In this document: one piece after another, positions 1 to 8,862 of the stretch | How the letters are laid out: each line of letters starts with the position of its first letter | How positions within the stretch are numbered: the stretch's first letter is position 1 | Assembly (NCBI GenBank): GCA_964563495.1 | Contig: CAZLYK010000048.1 | Coordinates: forward strand, 1 to 36,391 | Length of the DNA stretch: 36,391 nt | Source: CAZLYK01 sp964563495 | Lineage (GTDB): Bacteria; Acidobacteriota; Blastocatellia; RBC074 | Direction: 5' to 3' | Position numbers and translations under genes: made by a program | The notes under the pieces: generated by a model | Seen by the model: the letters and a program-made list of their open reading frames with translations, nothing else | The model's database searches: none | What the model was told of the DNA's origin: nothing

Positions 1-1005
1 ATGAAGTTTTCGATTATCATTCCATCGTACAATCAGGGCCTTTTCATCAATCAAACCCTGCAATCCCTGATCCGGCAGGACGCCCCAAGTCTTGAGTTGA
101 TCGTCATCGATGGTGGCAGCACAGATGAATCGGTAGAGATTATCAAGACATACGAAAGACATTTGGCTTATTGGGTCAGTGAGCCTGATCGTGGGCAGAG
201 CCATGCAATCAACAAAGGCTTGCAGCAAGTCACAGGCGACATCGTGACTTGGATCAATAGCGATGACCTTTTGACTGACGGTGCATTAGCAAGAGCGGCT
301 GAAATCTTTAATGAACTGCCTGAAGACGTTGGACTTATTCACGGCGGGACGATTCGGTTTAATGATGACGGGATTATCGATCGGGATTTCGGCTATGATG
401 GCCTTTCTATCGAACGGTATCTAAGTGGGATGGCCTTTTCGCAACCCTCTGCTTTTTTCAGAAGGCGTTTACTGGATCAGGTCGGGTATTTGGACGAAAT
501 GATGCACTATGGGATGGATTATGATCTCTTTGCCCGGATGGCCTTGGTGGCCCGTTTCAGAAAAATTGATACAGTCTTTTCAATGTACAGGATACACAAC
601 TCCAGTAAAACAGTGACGGGCGACGATAAGTTTATCGACGATTGGACAAGGACTTTCGTCAGGGTCGTGCGCAGCCTGCAGGCCGGCTCTCTGATCGATC
701 GCCTTCATAGCCTGAAAATATTCGATTGGGCGTTGGAGCAGGTCGCCAGTGGCTACGATTTCGAATTTGAAAAACCCGAGCTTAACCTCGATCTGATGCT
801 GTTCTATTTTCTCAGCTATGTGTTCAAATCGGACTACCGGAACTCACGATTCGACCGGGCAAAACTAATTGCCAAATATTTGAAGAGTCAATACCCTGAA
901 CTGGTAGCGATAGATTACCAACTCAGTACCACCATTCACAGAGTCGAATTGCTTCCTCCATCTCTGATCAAGCTATTTCGGCGTCTCCGTGCGTTGGCTG
1001 CATGA
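1..1005 (+). CDS. Family 2 glycosyltransferase (GT-A fold)
   Basis: Predicted to transfer a sugar from a nucleotide-sugar donor during polysaccharide assembly on the cytoplasmic side. The N-terminus FSIIIPSYNQG, the IDGGSTD motif (about residues 37-43) and the NSDD acidic motif (about 87-90, the metal/nucleotide site) are typical of GT2 enzymes. A C-terminal helical part of about 120 residues follows. The ATG is the first base of the window, so no ribosome binding site can be seen; the start still fits the family. The gene overlaps the next one by 4 bases (ATGA), which points to translational coupling in a glycan operon. The acceptor and sugar cannot be deduced. 334 aa is a normal length. Confidence 0.9.
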   Translation: MKFSIIIPSYNQGLFINQTLQSLIRQDAPSLELIVIDGGSTDESVEIIKTYERHLAYWVSEPDRGQSHAINKGLQQVTGDIVTWINSDDLLTDGALARAAEIFNELPEDVGLIHGGTIRFNDDGIIDRDFGYDGLSIERYLSGMAFSQPSAFFRRRLLDQVGYLDEMMHYGMDYDLFARMALVARFRKIDTVFSMYRIHNSSKTVTGDDKFIDDWTRTFVRVVRSLQAGSLIDRLHSLKIFDWALEQVASGYDFEFEKPELNLDLMLFYFLSYVFKSDYRNSRFDRAKLIAKYLKSQYPELVAIDYQLSTTIHRVELLPPSLIKLFRRLRALAA

Positions 1006-2123
1006 AGCTTGCTGTCGTCACCTCACATATCAACAAATCTCTGCAGTGGAAATGGACTTCCGAGGGGTTTGTCAATCAAGGTCTTGACCATATTCATATC
1101 ATTATTAATGAAGAAGAGCCGCTGCTGAAAAAAGACCTCGAATCCCTGGGGGTTGAGGTGTACTGGCTCCGTCATCGCCACGTCTTTTCCCATTTTACCA
1201 ATCTTTTCAAGGTCGTTCAGATTCTGCTGAAGCATAAAATCAGCGTGGTGCATACCAGCCTGCCATATGGCAACCTGATCGGGCAAACGGCGGCAATGTT
1301 GTGCGGCATCGGTAATCGCGTGACAACCTGTGAGAACGCAAGCTGGGCTCACGATTTCAAGAACCGAAAACAGGAAATTATCGACAAGTGGACTTACCGC
1401 CTGGCGCGTAAAGTGATCGCCACCTCTGAGCCGGCGATGAATTATCTGGAAAAGCATTGGAATGTCGACCGGGACAAGCTGGTCCTGATCGGGCACGCAA
1501 TGAAGGCCGATGAATTTCAAACTGTCGAACCAAAACGTATCGAGCGACTGAAACAGAGATTGGGTGTCAATGATCGCGATTATATAGTCGGCGTCGTCGC
1601 CAGATTTGAATACTGGAAAGGACACGCTCACATCGTCGAAGCGGTCAGGCTGATCGCGAATGACCACCCGGATTTGAAAGTATTGATTTTTGGAGAAAAG
1701 GGATCGGAGTATGAAAAGATTATCGAACAGATTACCCAGTATGGCTTATCGGATATGATTCAGTACAAGGGATTCGTTGATGACCCGGCGGCGCTTTACC
1801 GGCTATTCAATATACATTTGCACGTTCCGATCAACGAGTACGTCGAAACCTTCGGCATTAATATAATCGAAGGGATGTTGTCGGGGTGCGCGCAGATACT
1901 TACCAGATCAGGTATCGCATATTCTTCTGCCAGGCACGGGGATAATTGCCTGATAGTCGATTATTGCGACCCGGAAGCCATATCCCGGGCAATTGTAAAG
2001 TTGAAAAATGACGCTGGATTGGCGCACAGTCTTGGACAACAGGCTCGCCGGGATGCGATTCATCAATTCAGTATACAGACCAAGATTGAGAACCATCTTC
2101 GACTGTATGAAGAGCTGAGATGA
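1002..2123 (+). CDS. Family 4-type glycosyltransferase (GT-B fold)
   Basis: A 373-aa GT-B enzyme. The N-terminal Rossmann half (MKLAVVTSHINKS...) contains VVHTSLPYGNLIG around residues 80-92. The C-terminal half has the donor-binding region with GVVARFEYWKGH (about 197-208) and the E-x7-E-like segment ETFGINIIEGMLSGCAQI (about 282-299). The start overlaps the upstream stop as ATGA, and its own TGA overlaps the next ATG, so three glycosyltransferase genes run without gaps. Expected to add a hexose or related sugar to a lipid-linked oligosaccharide; the specificity is unknown. Confidence 0.9.
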   Translation: MKLAVVTSHINKSLQWKWTSEGFVNQGLDHIHIIINEEEPLLKKDLESLGVEVYWLRHRHVFSHFTNLFKVVQILLKHKISVVHTSLPYGNLIGQTAAMLCGIGNRVTTCENASWAHDFKNRKQEIIDKWTYRLARKVIATSEPAMNYLEKHWNVDRDKLVLIGHAMKADEFQTVEPKRIERLKQRLGVNDRDYIVGVVARFEYWKGHAHIVEAVRLIANDHPDLKVLIFGEKGSEYEKIIEQITQYGLSDMIQYKGFVDDPAALYRLFNIHLHVPINEYVETFGINIIEGMLSGCAQILTRSGIAYSSARHGDNCLIVDYCDPEAISRAIVKLKNDAGLAHSLGQQARRDAIHQFSIQTKIENHLRLYEELR

Positions 2124-3010
2124 GCTGGATGTTAACTGAACCACCCACGGTCAGCGTGATTATGCCCGCCTACAACTCAGCTCGCTTTATCGGGGAGGCA
2201 ATCGAGAGTGTTCTCGGACAGACCTGGCCGAAGACGGAGCTGATAATCATCGATGACGGATCGACTGATGAGACGGCTTCGATCATCAAAAGCTATGGCG
2301 ACCGGGTCAGATACGTCTATCAGCAAAACGCACGGCAGGCCGTAGCCAGGAATGCCGGTATTGCGATTTCCAAGGGAGAATACCTGGCATTCATCGACGC
2401 CGATGATGTCTGGGGTGAAGAGAAGCTGCAAAAACAGCTTGATAAATTTCAATCGAACCCGTCATTGGGACTTGTGTCGTGTTCAACCATAGAGATCGAC
2501 GAATTCAGTAAACAGATCGGCGTCAAGTCGACAAATTTAAGAGGGAAGGCGTTGAGAAGCATTCTACTGGGCGAGGGGGCGGCCGGGATTAATGGCAGCA
2601 GTCCTTTGATCCCCAGGCAGGTGATTGAATCTGTTGGATTGTTCGACCCGGAGCTGACTCCGGTCGAGGACACGGATATGTTCTGCCGGATAGCGGCCCG
2701 GTATCCGATCGATTATGTAGACGAACCGCTGGTGCTTTACCGGTCTCATTCCGGAAACATGCATCGAAAGCTGGACCTCATGGAAACGGCCTGGACCAGG
2801 TTTTATGCAAAGGTTTTGAGGGACCCCGCCGTTCGCCGGTTTGGGTGGGTATTCAGGTTGAGGTGTTATGGGCGGCTTTATTACATGCTGGCGGGCGATT
2901 ATGCAAAGGCGGGGAAGTGGAAAGAGGCTTTCTGGTATGGGATAAAGAGCGTTATCTTCTGGCCGATGACAGCGATCAGGCTTTTCAGAAAAGAAAATAG
3001 ACAGGATTGA
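2120..3010 (+). CDS. Family 2 glycosyltransferase ending in a repeat-encoded NRQD tail
   Basis: GT2 enzyme of 296 aa with VSVIMPAYNSARF near the N-terminus, IDDGSTD (about residues 43-49) and the DADD motif (about 94-97). The start ATG overlaps the upstream stop (ATGA). The natural C-terminus appears to be near LFRKE: the last codons, AAT AGA CAG GAT TGA, are the first bases of the palindromic element at 2996-3081, so the protein ends in NRQD. Other genes here end in the same four residues for the same reason. The donor and acceptor are unknown. Confidence 0.9.
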   Translation: MSWMLTEPPTVSVIMPAYNSARFIGEAIESVLGQTWPKTELIIIDDGSTDETASIIKSYGDRVRYVYQQNARQAVARNAGIAISKGEYLAFIDADDVWGEEKLQKQLDKFQSNPSLGLVSCSTIEIDEFSKQIGVKSTNLRGKALRSILLGEGAAGINGSSPLIPRQVIESVGLFDPELTPVEDTDMFCRIAARYPIDYVDEPLVLYRSHSGNMHRKLDLMETAWTRFYAKVLRDPAVRRFGWVFRLRCYGRLYYMLAGDYAKAGKWKEAFWYGIKSVIFWPMTAIRLFRKENRQD

Positions 3011-3081
3011 CATGATTTTTGCAGGATTTGACAAGACTCATCTTGTTTAATCCTGCAAAAATCATGTCAATCCTGTCTATT
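2996..3081. repeat. Palindromic intergenic element, short form (copy 1)
   Basis: An 86-bp inverted repeat. The left arm AATAGACAGGATTGACATGA continues to about 3036, and the right arm ends TCATGTCAATCCTGTCTATT. Both arms share the unusual ACATGA/TCATGT variant, which is ACAGGA, ACAAGA or ACGGGA in other copies, so the two arms changed together. It supplies the stop of the upstream glycosyltransferase and lies 18 bases before the next start codon. Confidence 0.95.
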
Positions 3082-3099
3082 TTCCTGGGCAGGATCGAG

Positions 3100-3906
3100 A
3101 TGAAAATTCTGTACATCGCATATTGGGGGTTGTTGGAGCCGCTGGGCCAGTCGTTAATACTTCCCGCGATCAGACAGATGGCGTTGCGGGGAGTCCGGAT
3201 CGACCTCATCACCTTCGACAAGCCCGCCGACCTGCAAAGAGAGGATGAGGCCCGGGCACTTAAAAGCTCGCTTGCGAAAGAGGGCGTCAGGTGGGTCGCC
3301 CTGCGGTATCACAAAAGACCCACTATTCCGGCCACACTCTACGATATTCTACAGGGCATCGTCGTTTCGATCAGACGGGGCAGGCCCGACGTCATACACG
3401 GGCGCACATTCATAGGTGGAGTGATCGGCGTGGCGCTCAAAGCTTTGATCAGAGCGCCATTTGTCTTTCACGATGAGGGGTTCTGGACCGACCAGCAGGT
3501 CGAAGGAGGCTTTTGGCGAAAAGGCAGCGCAATCTACCGNNNNNNNNNNNNNNNNNNNNNNNNNNNNNNNNNNNNNNNNNNNNNNNNNNNNNNNNNNNNN
3601 NNNNNNNNNNNNNNNNNNNNNNNNNNNNNNNNNNNNNNNGAGTACTGGGCTTGCGGGTTGCCGGTCGTGACCACCCCGCGCGCCGGGCACACGGAAGAAA
3701 TTGTTGAAAAATACAAAGTTGGGGTTATTATTAAGGACCTGACCCCGCCCGGATATGCCACTGCGGCACGCGATCTGGACGCGCTGCTCAAAGACCCCGA
3801 GATAAAAACCAGGTGCCGGTTGGCGGCGGAAGAATACTATTCGCTCCGCAAGGGAGTGGATGACCAGATCGATTTGTATCAACAGATAATTGATCCTGAG
3901 AAATAG
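3100..3906 (+). CDS. Glycosyltransferase family 4-like, interrupted by an assembly gap
   Basis: The N-terminal part (MKILYIAYWGLLEPLGQSLILPAIRQMA..., about 146 aa, with DVIHGRTFIGGVIG) is the acceptor half of a GT-B enzyme. After the 100-N gap the C-terminal part begins EYWACGLPVVTTPRAGHTEEIV, the donor-binding helix region, and ends with EK and TAG from the next repeat. Roughly 130 residues are probably missing compared with a normal enzyme of about 380 aa, so the gap is likely larger than 100 bases and the apparent frame across it means little. The ATG at 3100 was chosen over an upstream in-frame ATG at 3019 because that extension is only translated repeat sequence. Confidence 0.8.
   Translation: MKILYIAYWGLLEPLGQSLILPAIRQMALRGVRIDLITFDKPADLQREDEARALKSSLAKEGVRWVALRYHKRPTIPATLYDILQGIVVSIRRGRPDVIHGRTFIGGVIGVALKALIRAPFVFHDEGFWTDQQVEGGFWRKGSAIYXXXXXXXXXXXXXXXXXXXXXXXXXXXXXXXXXXEYWACGLPVVTTPRAGHTEEIVEKYKVGVIIKDLTPPGYATAARDLDALLKDPEIKTRCRLAAEEYYSLRKGVDDQIDLYQQIIDPEK
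3540..3639. other. Scaffold gap (100 N)
   Basis: Exactly 100 N, the conventional placeholder for a gap of unknown size. It removes the centre of the GT4 gene. The two flanks do not overlap in sequence, so real DNA is missing here. Confidence 0.98.
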
Positions 3907-3968
3907 ACAGGATTGACAGGATTTTTTCAGGATTCGACAAGATTTCATCTTGTTTAATCCTGTCTATT
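3901..3968. repeat. Palindromic intergenic element, internally deleted (copy 2)
   Basis: The left arm is complete (AAATAGACAGGATTGACAGG to about 3943). The right arm reads ATCTTGTTTAATCCTGTCTATT, lacking the middle GCAAAAATCCTGTCAATCC unit. TAG at 3904-3906 is the stop of the preceding glycosyltransferase. Confidence 0.93.
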
Positions 3969-3978
3969 AATAAGCTGT

Positions 3979-5418
3979 ATGGAGAACATAAATTTCGAAC
4001 TGCCGCTGCGTTGGGTACTGCTGAGCGCGACTGCCATGCGGCAAATCTTCATGCTCCTGGCCGGCGTTGCGGTGGTCCTTTTCCTGGCCGTCATGGTTGG
4101 ATGGGACCAGAAGGGCGAGATGCTTCCCGGCGCTGTCGCGGCCGTGACCTGCCTCATGATCATCGCGGGATATTTTGGAGTGATCAGGAGCAAAGAGAGA
4201 GACTGGGAGTGGCTATTTATGCTCACGCTCTCGGCATTCCTGATCAGGGCGATATTATCTTTATCGATATACTATTTTACCCCGGATAGAAACTTCCTGG
4301 CTGAAGACCAGCCCGGATACGATATCCTGCCGGCATATTTATTGAAGTACTGGCTCGGTCAGGGGCCGAGGCCGGAATATCTCTTCTCCGGATTCAGGGG
4401 GATAACCAGGATCGGCTTTTTCGGCCTTGTTGCGATTCAATACCTGATATTCGACGTCTCATATATTGTGCCGCGGATGTTCAACTGCCTGGCGGGCGCG
4501 TTTCTGGCGCTCTACGCATACCGGATCGGAAGCAGGGCGTACGGCAATAACGCCGGCAAGGTTGCGGGGTTGATGGCCGCCTTCTTCCCCTCGCTGGTCC
4601 TCTGGTCATCGTTGAATATGCGTGATATCTGGCTGGCGCTGGCGATCATCATCATCGCCTGGCACGCGGTCTTACTGCGAGAAAAGATATCTATCCCGTC
4701 AATCATCGTCATCGCGATCACCCTTATCTGGATTGAGATGAACCGGGCCTATCTTGTCCCGATCATGGCGCTGACCGTCGCCAGCCCCTTCGTCTTCGGC
4801 CGCGCCAAGGAATGGTATAAGGACCTGGCCATACTCGTCTTGATGTTGATTGCGATCGGCGCGGTGCTCTATTTCTTCCAGGCGGGCAAGGGGGGGATGG
4901 AATACCTCAACCTGGAGGAGGCCAACAAACAAAGGCTGACGCTCGCCCGGGCCAGTGTCGGCAAATCCGGTTACCTGCAGGATGTAGACACCAGTAAACC
5001 ATTGACGCTTCTGGCCTACTCGCCGCTGCTCATCGCCTATTTTTTATTTTCGCCATTCCCATGGGATATCAGGGGCGTCAGGCAACTGCTGACTCTTCCC
5101 GAAATGATTGCCTGGTATATCTGCATTCCGTTCGTTGTCATGACCATGATAGACGCAATCAGAGACAAGACCAGAAAGGGGTTAACGCTGCTCATGCCGC
5201 TGGTAATCATCAGCGTCTCCTATGCGTTGTCATCCGGCAATATGGGTCTGGCATACCGGCACAGGGCCCAGGTCGTGACCTTTTATCTGATCTTCGCCGC
5301 AGCCGGGTTCTCCAAATGGAGGGTTGGAAGGATGGTCAAGAATAATCCTCAATTGTTAAATTTGCTGCGGCAGATGTCGATTAATCAACCACAAGCGGTC
5401 CCGAAAAGGCCGGCTTAA
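3979..5418 (+). CDS. Polytopic membrane protein, GT-C or Wzy-polymerase-like
   Basis: A 479-aa hydrophobic protein with roughly ten membrane segments, for example IFMLLAGVAVVLFLAVMV near residues 24-41. A first large loop, RNFLAEDQPGYDILPAYLL (about 105-123), carries acidic residues in the place where GT-C transferases hold their catalytic Asp/Glu. Later segments include LALAIIIIAWHAVLL and LAILVLMLIAIGAVLYFF. Its position in the glycan island suggests polymerisation of repeat units or transfer from a lipid-linked sugar at the outer face of the inner membrane. It could also be an O-antigen-ligase-like protein. No decisive motif was recognised. Confidence 0.75.
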   Translation: MENINFELPLRWVLLSATAMRQIFMLLAGVAVVLFLAVMVGWDQKGEMLPGAVAAVTCLMIIAGYFGVIRSKERDWEWLFMLTLSAFLIRAILSLSIYYFTPDRNFLAEDQPGYDILPAYLLKYWLGQGPRPEYLFSGFRGITRIGFFGLVAIQYLIFDVSYIVPRMFNCLAGAFLALYAYRIGSRAYGNNAGKVAGLMAAFFPSLVLWSSLNMRDIWLALAIIIIAWHAVLLREKISIPSIIVIAITLIWIEMNRAYLVPIMALTVASPFVFGRAKEWYKDLAILVLMLIAIGAVLYFFQAGKGGMEYLNLEEANKQRLTLARASVGKSGYLQDVDTSKPLTLLAYSPLLIAYFLFSPFPWDIRGVRQLLTLPEMIAWYICIPFVVMTMIDAIRDKTRKGLTLLMPLVIISVSYALSSGNMGLAYRHRAQVVTFYLIFAAAGFSKWRVGRMVKNNPQLLNLLRQMSINQPQAVPKRPA

Positions 5419-5436
5419 AGACGCGAATTATCAAAT

Positions 5437-6430
5437 TTGAAGGTTTTATTTGTTCTTCCATATGCACTGGGGGTATCGCCGGGGCAGCGATATCGCGTGG
5501 AGCAATGGGCTCCATATCTGAGGCAAAAGGGGGTTGAATGCGATCTTCTACCCATGCTGACTGCTGAAGAGCAGCGGATAATTCATGCTGATTTTCCCAT
5601 CGCCAAAAAGTTACAGGTCTTTTCAAGAAGCATCGGCAGGTCAATCAGAAACATTCCGCGCCGCGGCCAGTATGACGCCATCTGGATCTACAGATCCGCG
5701 CTGATTGCCGGTCCACCCGTGATTGAAAGGTTGCTGGCCAAATCCGAAATTCCCATCATTTACGAATTCGACGATGCAATCTGGCTGACCAAGACCATGA
5801 GCGCCAACCGGGCGCTGGGTTGGTTGAAATGCGCGTGGAAGACCTCGTCGATCTGTCGTATGGCTTCGGCGGTCGTGGTCGGTAACGAGACGCTGGCCGA
5901 TTACGCGCGCCGGTACAATTCGAATGTCTGGATCGTGCCGAGCACGGTCGAGGCCGGCCGGTATATTCCCGTGGCTGGAAAGGGCTCAAACGGCAAGCTG
6001 GTGATCGGGTGGAGCGGGAGTCCGACGACGATCGAGGATCTCAGCCATATTTCAAAGGCGCTGGAGAGAGTAGCCTCCATGGCGCCGGTCAGGCTGAGGG
6101 TCATGGGCGGGGAATTTTCTTTGCCCGGAGTCGAGATCGAGCTCAACCGGTGGTCGGCGGACCGAGAGGTAGAAGAGCTGCAATCGTACGATATCGGGAT
6201 CATGCCGCTGCCGGATGATCCGTGGCGGCAGGGTAAATGTGGGATGAAGGCGTTGTTGTATATGGCGGTGGGAGTCCCGACTATTGCTTCACCGGTCGGG
6301 GTCAATTCAAAGATCATCGACGATGGAAGGAACGGGTTGTTGGCTTCGACCGAGGATGAATGGGTAGAGAGGTTGATGTTGTTGATCGGAGATGCAGCGT
6401 TGCGTGCGCGGCTGGGCGCGGCCGGCCGCC
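5437..6430 (+). CDS. Glycosyltransferase family 4-like, 3' end lost in a gap
   Basis: A TTG start is used (LKVLFVLPYALGVSPGQRYRVEQW), 18 bases after the previous stop; the first residues match the usual MKVLFVLPY opening of GT4-like proteins. The GT-B donor site is visible as VIGWSGSPTTIEDL (about residues 190-203) and the C-terminal region as MKALLYMAVGVPTIASPVGVN (about 270-290). The sequence runs into N at 6431 about 330 residues in, so perhaps the last 40-60 residues are missing. The open frame that appears to continue past the gap does not belong to this protein. Specificity unknown. Confidence 0.85.
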
Positions 6431-6530
6431 NNNNNNNNNNNNNNNNNNNNNNNNNNNNNNNNNNNNNNNNNNNNNNNNNNNNNNNNNNNNNNNNNNNNNN
6501 NNNNNNNNNNNNNNNNNNNNNNNNNNNNNN
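6431..6530. other. Scaffold gap (100 N) between two different genes
   Basis: A 100-N placeholder. The left flank is a glycosyltransferase C-terminal region; the right flank is the second half of a polysaccharide deacetylase. The missing DNA therefore holds a gene end, a gene start and probably several hundred bases. The flanks share no overlap. Confidence 0.98.
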
Positions 6531-7075
6531 CATTCCGCCAGGATATGGCGGCGGCGATCAACGTGGCCCGGCGGCGCGGGTTGGAGGTTCGCAGCCTGGT
6601 CTTCCCACGGAATCAGGTCAACCCGGAGTATCTGCCCGTCTGTTCGGAGCTAGGGATTGCCGGTTATCGCGGGAATGAGGAGTCCTGGCTTTATGAATCG
6701 AGGAATCAGACGGCCGAGTCGCTGCTGCGGCGCGCGCTGCGTTTGACGGACGCTTATCTCAATCTTTCGGGTCACAACTGCTATTCGCTGAACGGGGATC
6801 AGCCGGCCAATATTCGATCGAGCCGGTTTTTGCGTCCGGCCTCGCGGCCTCTGGCGGCGCTCGAACCGTTGAGGTTGAGGCGGATCAAAAAGGATCTCGA
6901 TCACGCTGCGCAACACGGGTTGATCTATCATCTGTGGTGGCATCCTCATAATTTCGGCAGGGATACGGATCGCAATATAGCGTTTTTGAGGCGTGTGCTC
7001 GATCACTTCTCTAAGCTTCGCGATAAGCACGGCATGCTGAGCATGAACATGGGCGAGATCGCGGCGAAGAAATAG
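6531..7075 (+). CDS. Polysaccharide deacetylase family protein, 5' end missing
   Basis: Only the C-terminal 181 or so residues remain, in the frame beginning with the codon at 6533 (FRQDMAAAINVARRRGLEVRSLV). FPRNQVNPEYLPVCSELGIAGYRG and the late LWWHPHNFGRD segment, with the conserved His near the C-terminus, are typical of NodB-homology deacetylases acting on exopolysaccharides. The N-terminal metal-binding Asp/His motifs must lie in the gap. The stop TAG (7073-7075) is in a remnant of the palindromic element (AAATAGACAGG). Expected role: removal of acetyl groups from amino sugars in the exported glycan. Confidence 0.8.
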
Positions 7076-7276
7076 ACAGGCCGGGAAATTTAACCGCCAA
7101 GAGGCCAAGATCGCCAAGACCGCCAAGTCAACAAAGCGAAGAATCTTCAATATATTTGGGGCCAACGGTCTGACTCCAGACATCCTTGGCGGTCTTGGCG
7201 ATCTTGGCCTCTTGGCGGTTTTTATACCCTAACGAAGATAAATTGTTCCGACACGAGCAGGATTTGACAGGATATG
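7070..7276. repeat. Remnant of the palindromic element split by a second palindrome
   Basis: The outer borders read AAATAGACAGG (7070-7080) and GAGCAGGATTTGACAGGAT (7256-7273), both pieces of the left arm of the window-wide element. Between them lies an unrelated inverted repeat (7092-7220). The following ATG at 7274 abuts the second fragment. This looks like one mobile or expanding repeat that entered another. Confidence 0.7.
7092..7220. repeat. Inverted repeat built from CCAAGA units, 36-bp perfect arms
   Basis: Arms 7092-7127 and 7185-7220 are exact reverse complements over 36 bp, separated by 57 bases. Each arm is itself a degenerate tandem of CCAAGA-containing units (CCGCCAAGA, GGCCAAGA, TCGCCAAGA, CCGCCAAG). 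The design, an inverted pair of arms made of short tandem units, resembles that of the AATAGACAGG element, but the sequence is unrelated. No other copy was seen in the window. Confidence 0.95.
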
Positions 7277-8044
7277 GATAAGAGATTGGTCATGCTGGCC
7301 GGGCCGGGCGAATCGACCAATATTCTGTTTCATGCTCTGAGCCATGAGTTTCGAATAGCCAGGGTCATTATCGAGAAGCCGGTTCCGAGGTTGGAATTCC
7401 TCAAGCGCAGGGTCAAAAGGCTGGGTTTTTTGAAGGTCTCCGGCCAGGTCCTGTTTCAGGCCCTGATCGTCCCGTTTCTGTTCAGGTCGGCGGCTCGGCG
7501 AATTGAGGCGATCAAGCAGGATTCTCAGCTGGATGATTCCGAGATCGATCCGGAGTTTGTCTCTGGTGTCGATTCGGTCAATTCGGATCGGGCGATAGAG
7601 CTGCTCAGAAAGCTTGACCCCGATCTGGTGGTTATCAATGGGACGCGGATAATATCCGAAAGAGTTTTACATTCCGTCGATGCCCCATTTGTCAATATTC
7701 ATGCGGGCATAACGCCGCTCTATCGTGGCGTTCACGGAGGCTATTGGGCGCTGGTCGAGGGGCGACCGGATGCCTGCGGGGCGACGGTCCATCTTGTCGA
7801 CCGCGGAATAGACACGGGCGGCATCATCGACCAGGCTTTGATCGAGCCTCGGGACGACGACAATTTTGCGACTTATCCAGTTCTGCAGCTCGCAGCAGGA
7901 ATTAATATTCTGAAGCGAGTGATTCCTGATATACTCGCCGGCAAGTTCCCCACTAAGCAGGCTCCGGCCGGTAAATCCGGACTCTGGAGCCACCCGACAA
8001 TTCTTGAATATCTGAGACACAGGCTGCTGCGAGGCGTTCGGTAA
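7274..8044 (+). CDS. Formyltransferase family protein (sugar-amine N-formylation likely)
   Basis: A 256-aa protein with the formyl transferase fold. The core NIHAGITPLYRGVHGGYWAL (about residues 136-155) holds the conserved Asn and His, and GATVHLVDRGIDTGGII (about 164-180) holds the conserved Asp of the N-H-D triad known from methionyl-tRNA and UDP-sugar formyltransferases. It lacks the C-terminal tRNA-binding domain, so it more likely formylates an amino sugar using N10-formyltetrahydrofolate. It sits between glycan genes. AGGA motifs of the repeat fragment lie just before its ATG. The exact substrate is unknown. Confidence 0.82.
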   Translation: MDKRLVMLAGPGESTNILFHALSHEFRIARVIIEKPVPRLEFLKRRVKRLGFLKVSGQVLFQALIVPFLFRSAARRIEAIKQDSQLDDSEIDPEFVSGVDSVNSDRAIELLRKLDPDLVVINGTRIISERVLHSVDAPFVNIHAGITPLYRGVHGGYWALVEGRPDACGATVHLVDRGIDTGGIIDQALIEPRDDDNFATYPVLQLAAGINILKRVIPDILAGKFPTKQAPAGKSGLWSHPTILEYLRHRLLRGVR

Positions 8045-8060
8045 CGACAGGAATAATAAA

Positions 8061-8831
8061 TTGCCAATCACGACTCTGCTCAAAGAATCTTCGAGGAGGA
8101 AATATATTCTATGGCGCAAGCGTGTGTGGTGGGCGTTGATTGTCTTATCTTTGAGCATGACCGGGTGGGAATTGGCCAGGCAGTATCGCGAGAATCGATT
8201 CCTCAGGGCGTATGCGTTGGATATCATTAATCGCGCAGATGCCCGTGACGTTCGCTCGCGGGTCGAGGCTCTGCGCGATTATATCCGGAATAACATCAGG
8301 TATCAGGAAGCTCCTTATGCAAATCGCCCGTTTCTCAGAGATACCGCGGTCGATACTCTTAATAGTCGCGAGGGCTATTGCGGCGAGGTGACGCGGGCAT
8401 TCATACGCCTGGCCGAGGCCGTCGATATCCCGGCTCAGAGGATCAATCTATATGGCGCCAAGATGCACGTCGTGGCCGAAGCGGAGCTCGGTCCCGGAGA
8501 TAGATATATCGTCGATTGTCAGAACCCGCCCCAGATCGCCGGTCTTGAAAGGCTCGATCAGGTCATCTTGCGGCCGGAGTATGATGATTATTACACCTTG
8601 AATCTGCGACGGCTGCGGATCAATTGGCTGGTCAGCCGGATCAAGACCGAGATCGGCATGTTGACTTATTGGACCGAGAGCCCGCATCTGATCAAGGCGA
8701 CGATGTGGTTTGGGTTGTTTGTCTGCGTTTTTATGATGGGGACGGCCAGAGTCTTTATCCGATTTTTGTTGCAAAAACGGGGTTGGGTGCATGTTTCGGA
8801 ATTGCAAGCGGTTACGAATAGACAGGATTGA
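8061..8831 (+). CDS. Membrane-anchored transglutaminase-like (Cys-His-Asp) protein
   Basis: Starts with TTG (LPITTLLKESSRRKYILW). It has one N-terminal membrane segment (VWWALIVLSLSMTGWEL, about residues 22-38), then a transglutaminase-core domain with the triad visible as GYCGEVTRAF (Cys, about 110), MHVVAEAEL (His, about 135) and YIVDCQN (Asp, about 150). A second membrane segment (ATMWFGLFVCVFMMG) lies near the C-terminus. The catalytic domain should face the periplasm. Proteins of this kind occur in exopolysaccharide loci, where they may act as peptidases or amidotransferases. The last residues NRQD and the TGA come from a half-copy of the palindromic element. It differs from the lasso B2 protease at 17235, which has no membrane anchor of this kind. 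Confidence 0.78.
   Translation: MPITTLLKESSRRKYILWRKRVWWALIVLSLSMTGWELARQYRENRFLRAYALDIINRADARDVRSRVEALRDYIRNNIRYQEAPYANRPFLRDTAVDTLNSREGYCGEVTRAFIRLAEAVDIPAQRINLYGAKMHVVAEAELGPGDRYIVDCQNPPQIAGLERLDQVILRPEYDDYYTLNLRRLRINWLVSRIKTEIGMLTYWTESPHLIKATMWFGLFVCVFMMGTARVFIRFLLQKRGWVHVSELQAVTNRQD
8817..8831 (+). repeat. Half-arm remnant of the palindromic element
   Basis: AATAGACAGGATTGA only, forming the stop region of the transglutaminase-like gene. The rest of the element is absent; unrelated sequence and then the transposase gene follow. Confidence 0.85.
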
Positions 8832-8862
8832 ATTAAAGCCTATAGCAATGTTTCCATAAGTT

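Noticed and set aside
5437..6678. One long protein reading through the gap at 6431-6530
   Set aside because: The frame through N is arbitrary. The right flank encodes a polysaccharide deacetylase in another frame, so two genes are involved.
8061..8831. The transglutaminase-like protein as a second lasso B2 protease
   Set aside because: It has two membrane segments and a classical transglutaminase core, has no B1 beside it, and lies in the glycan island.
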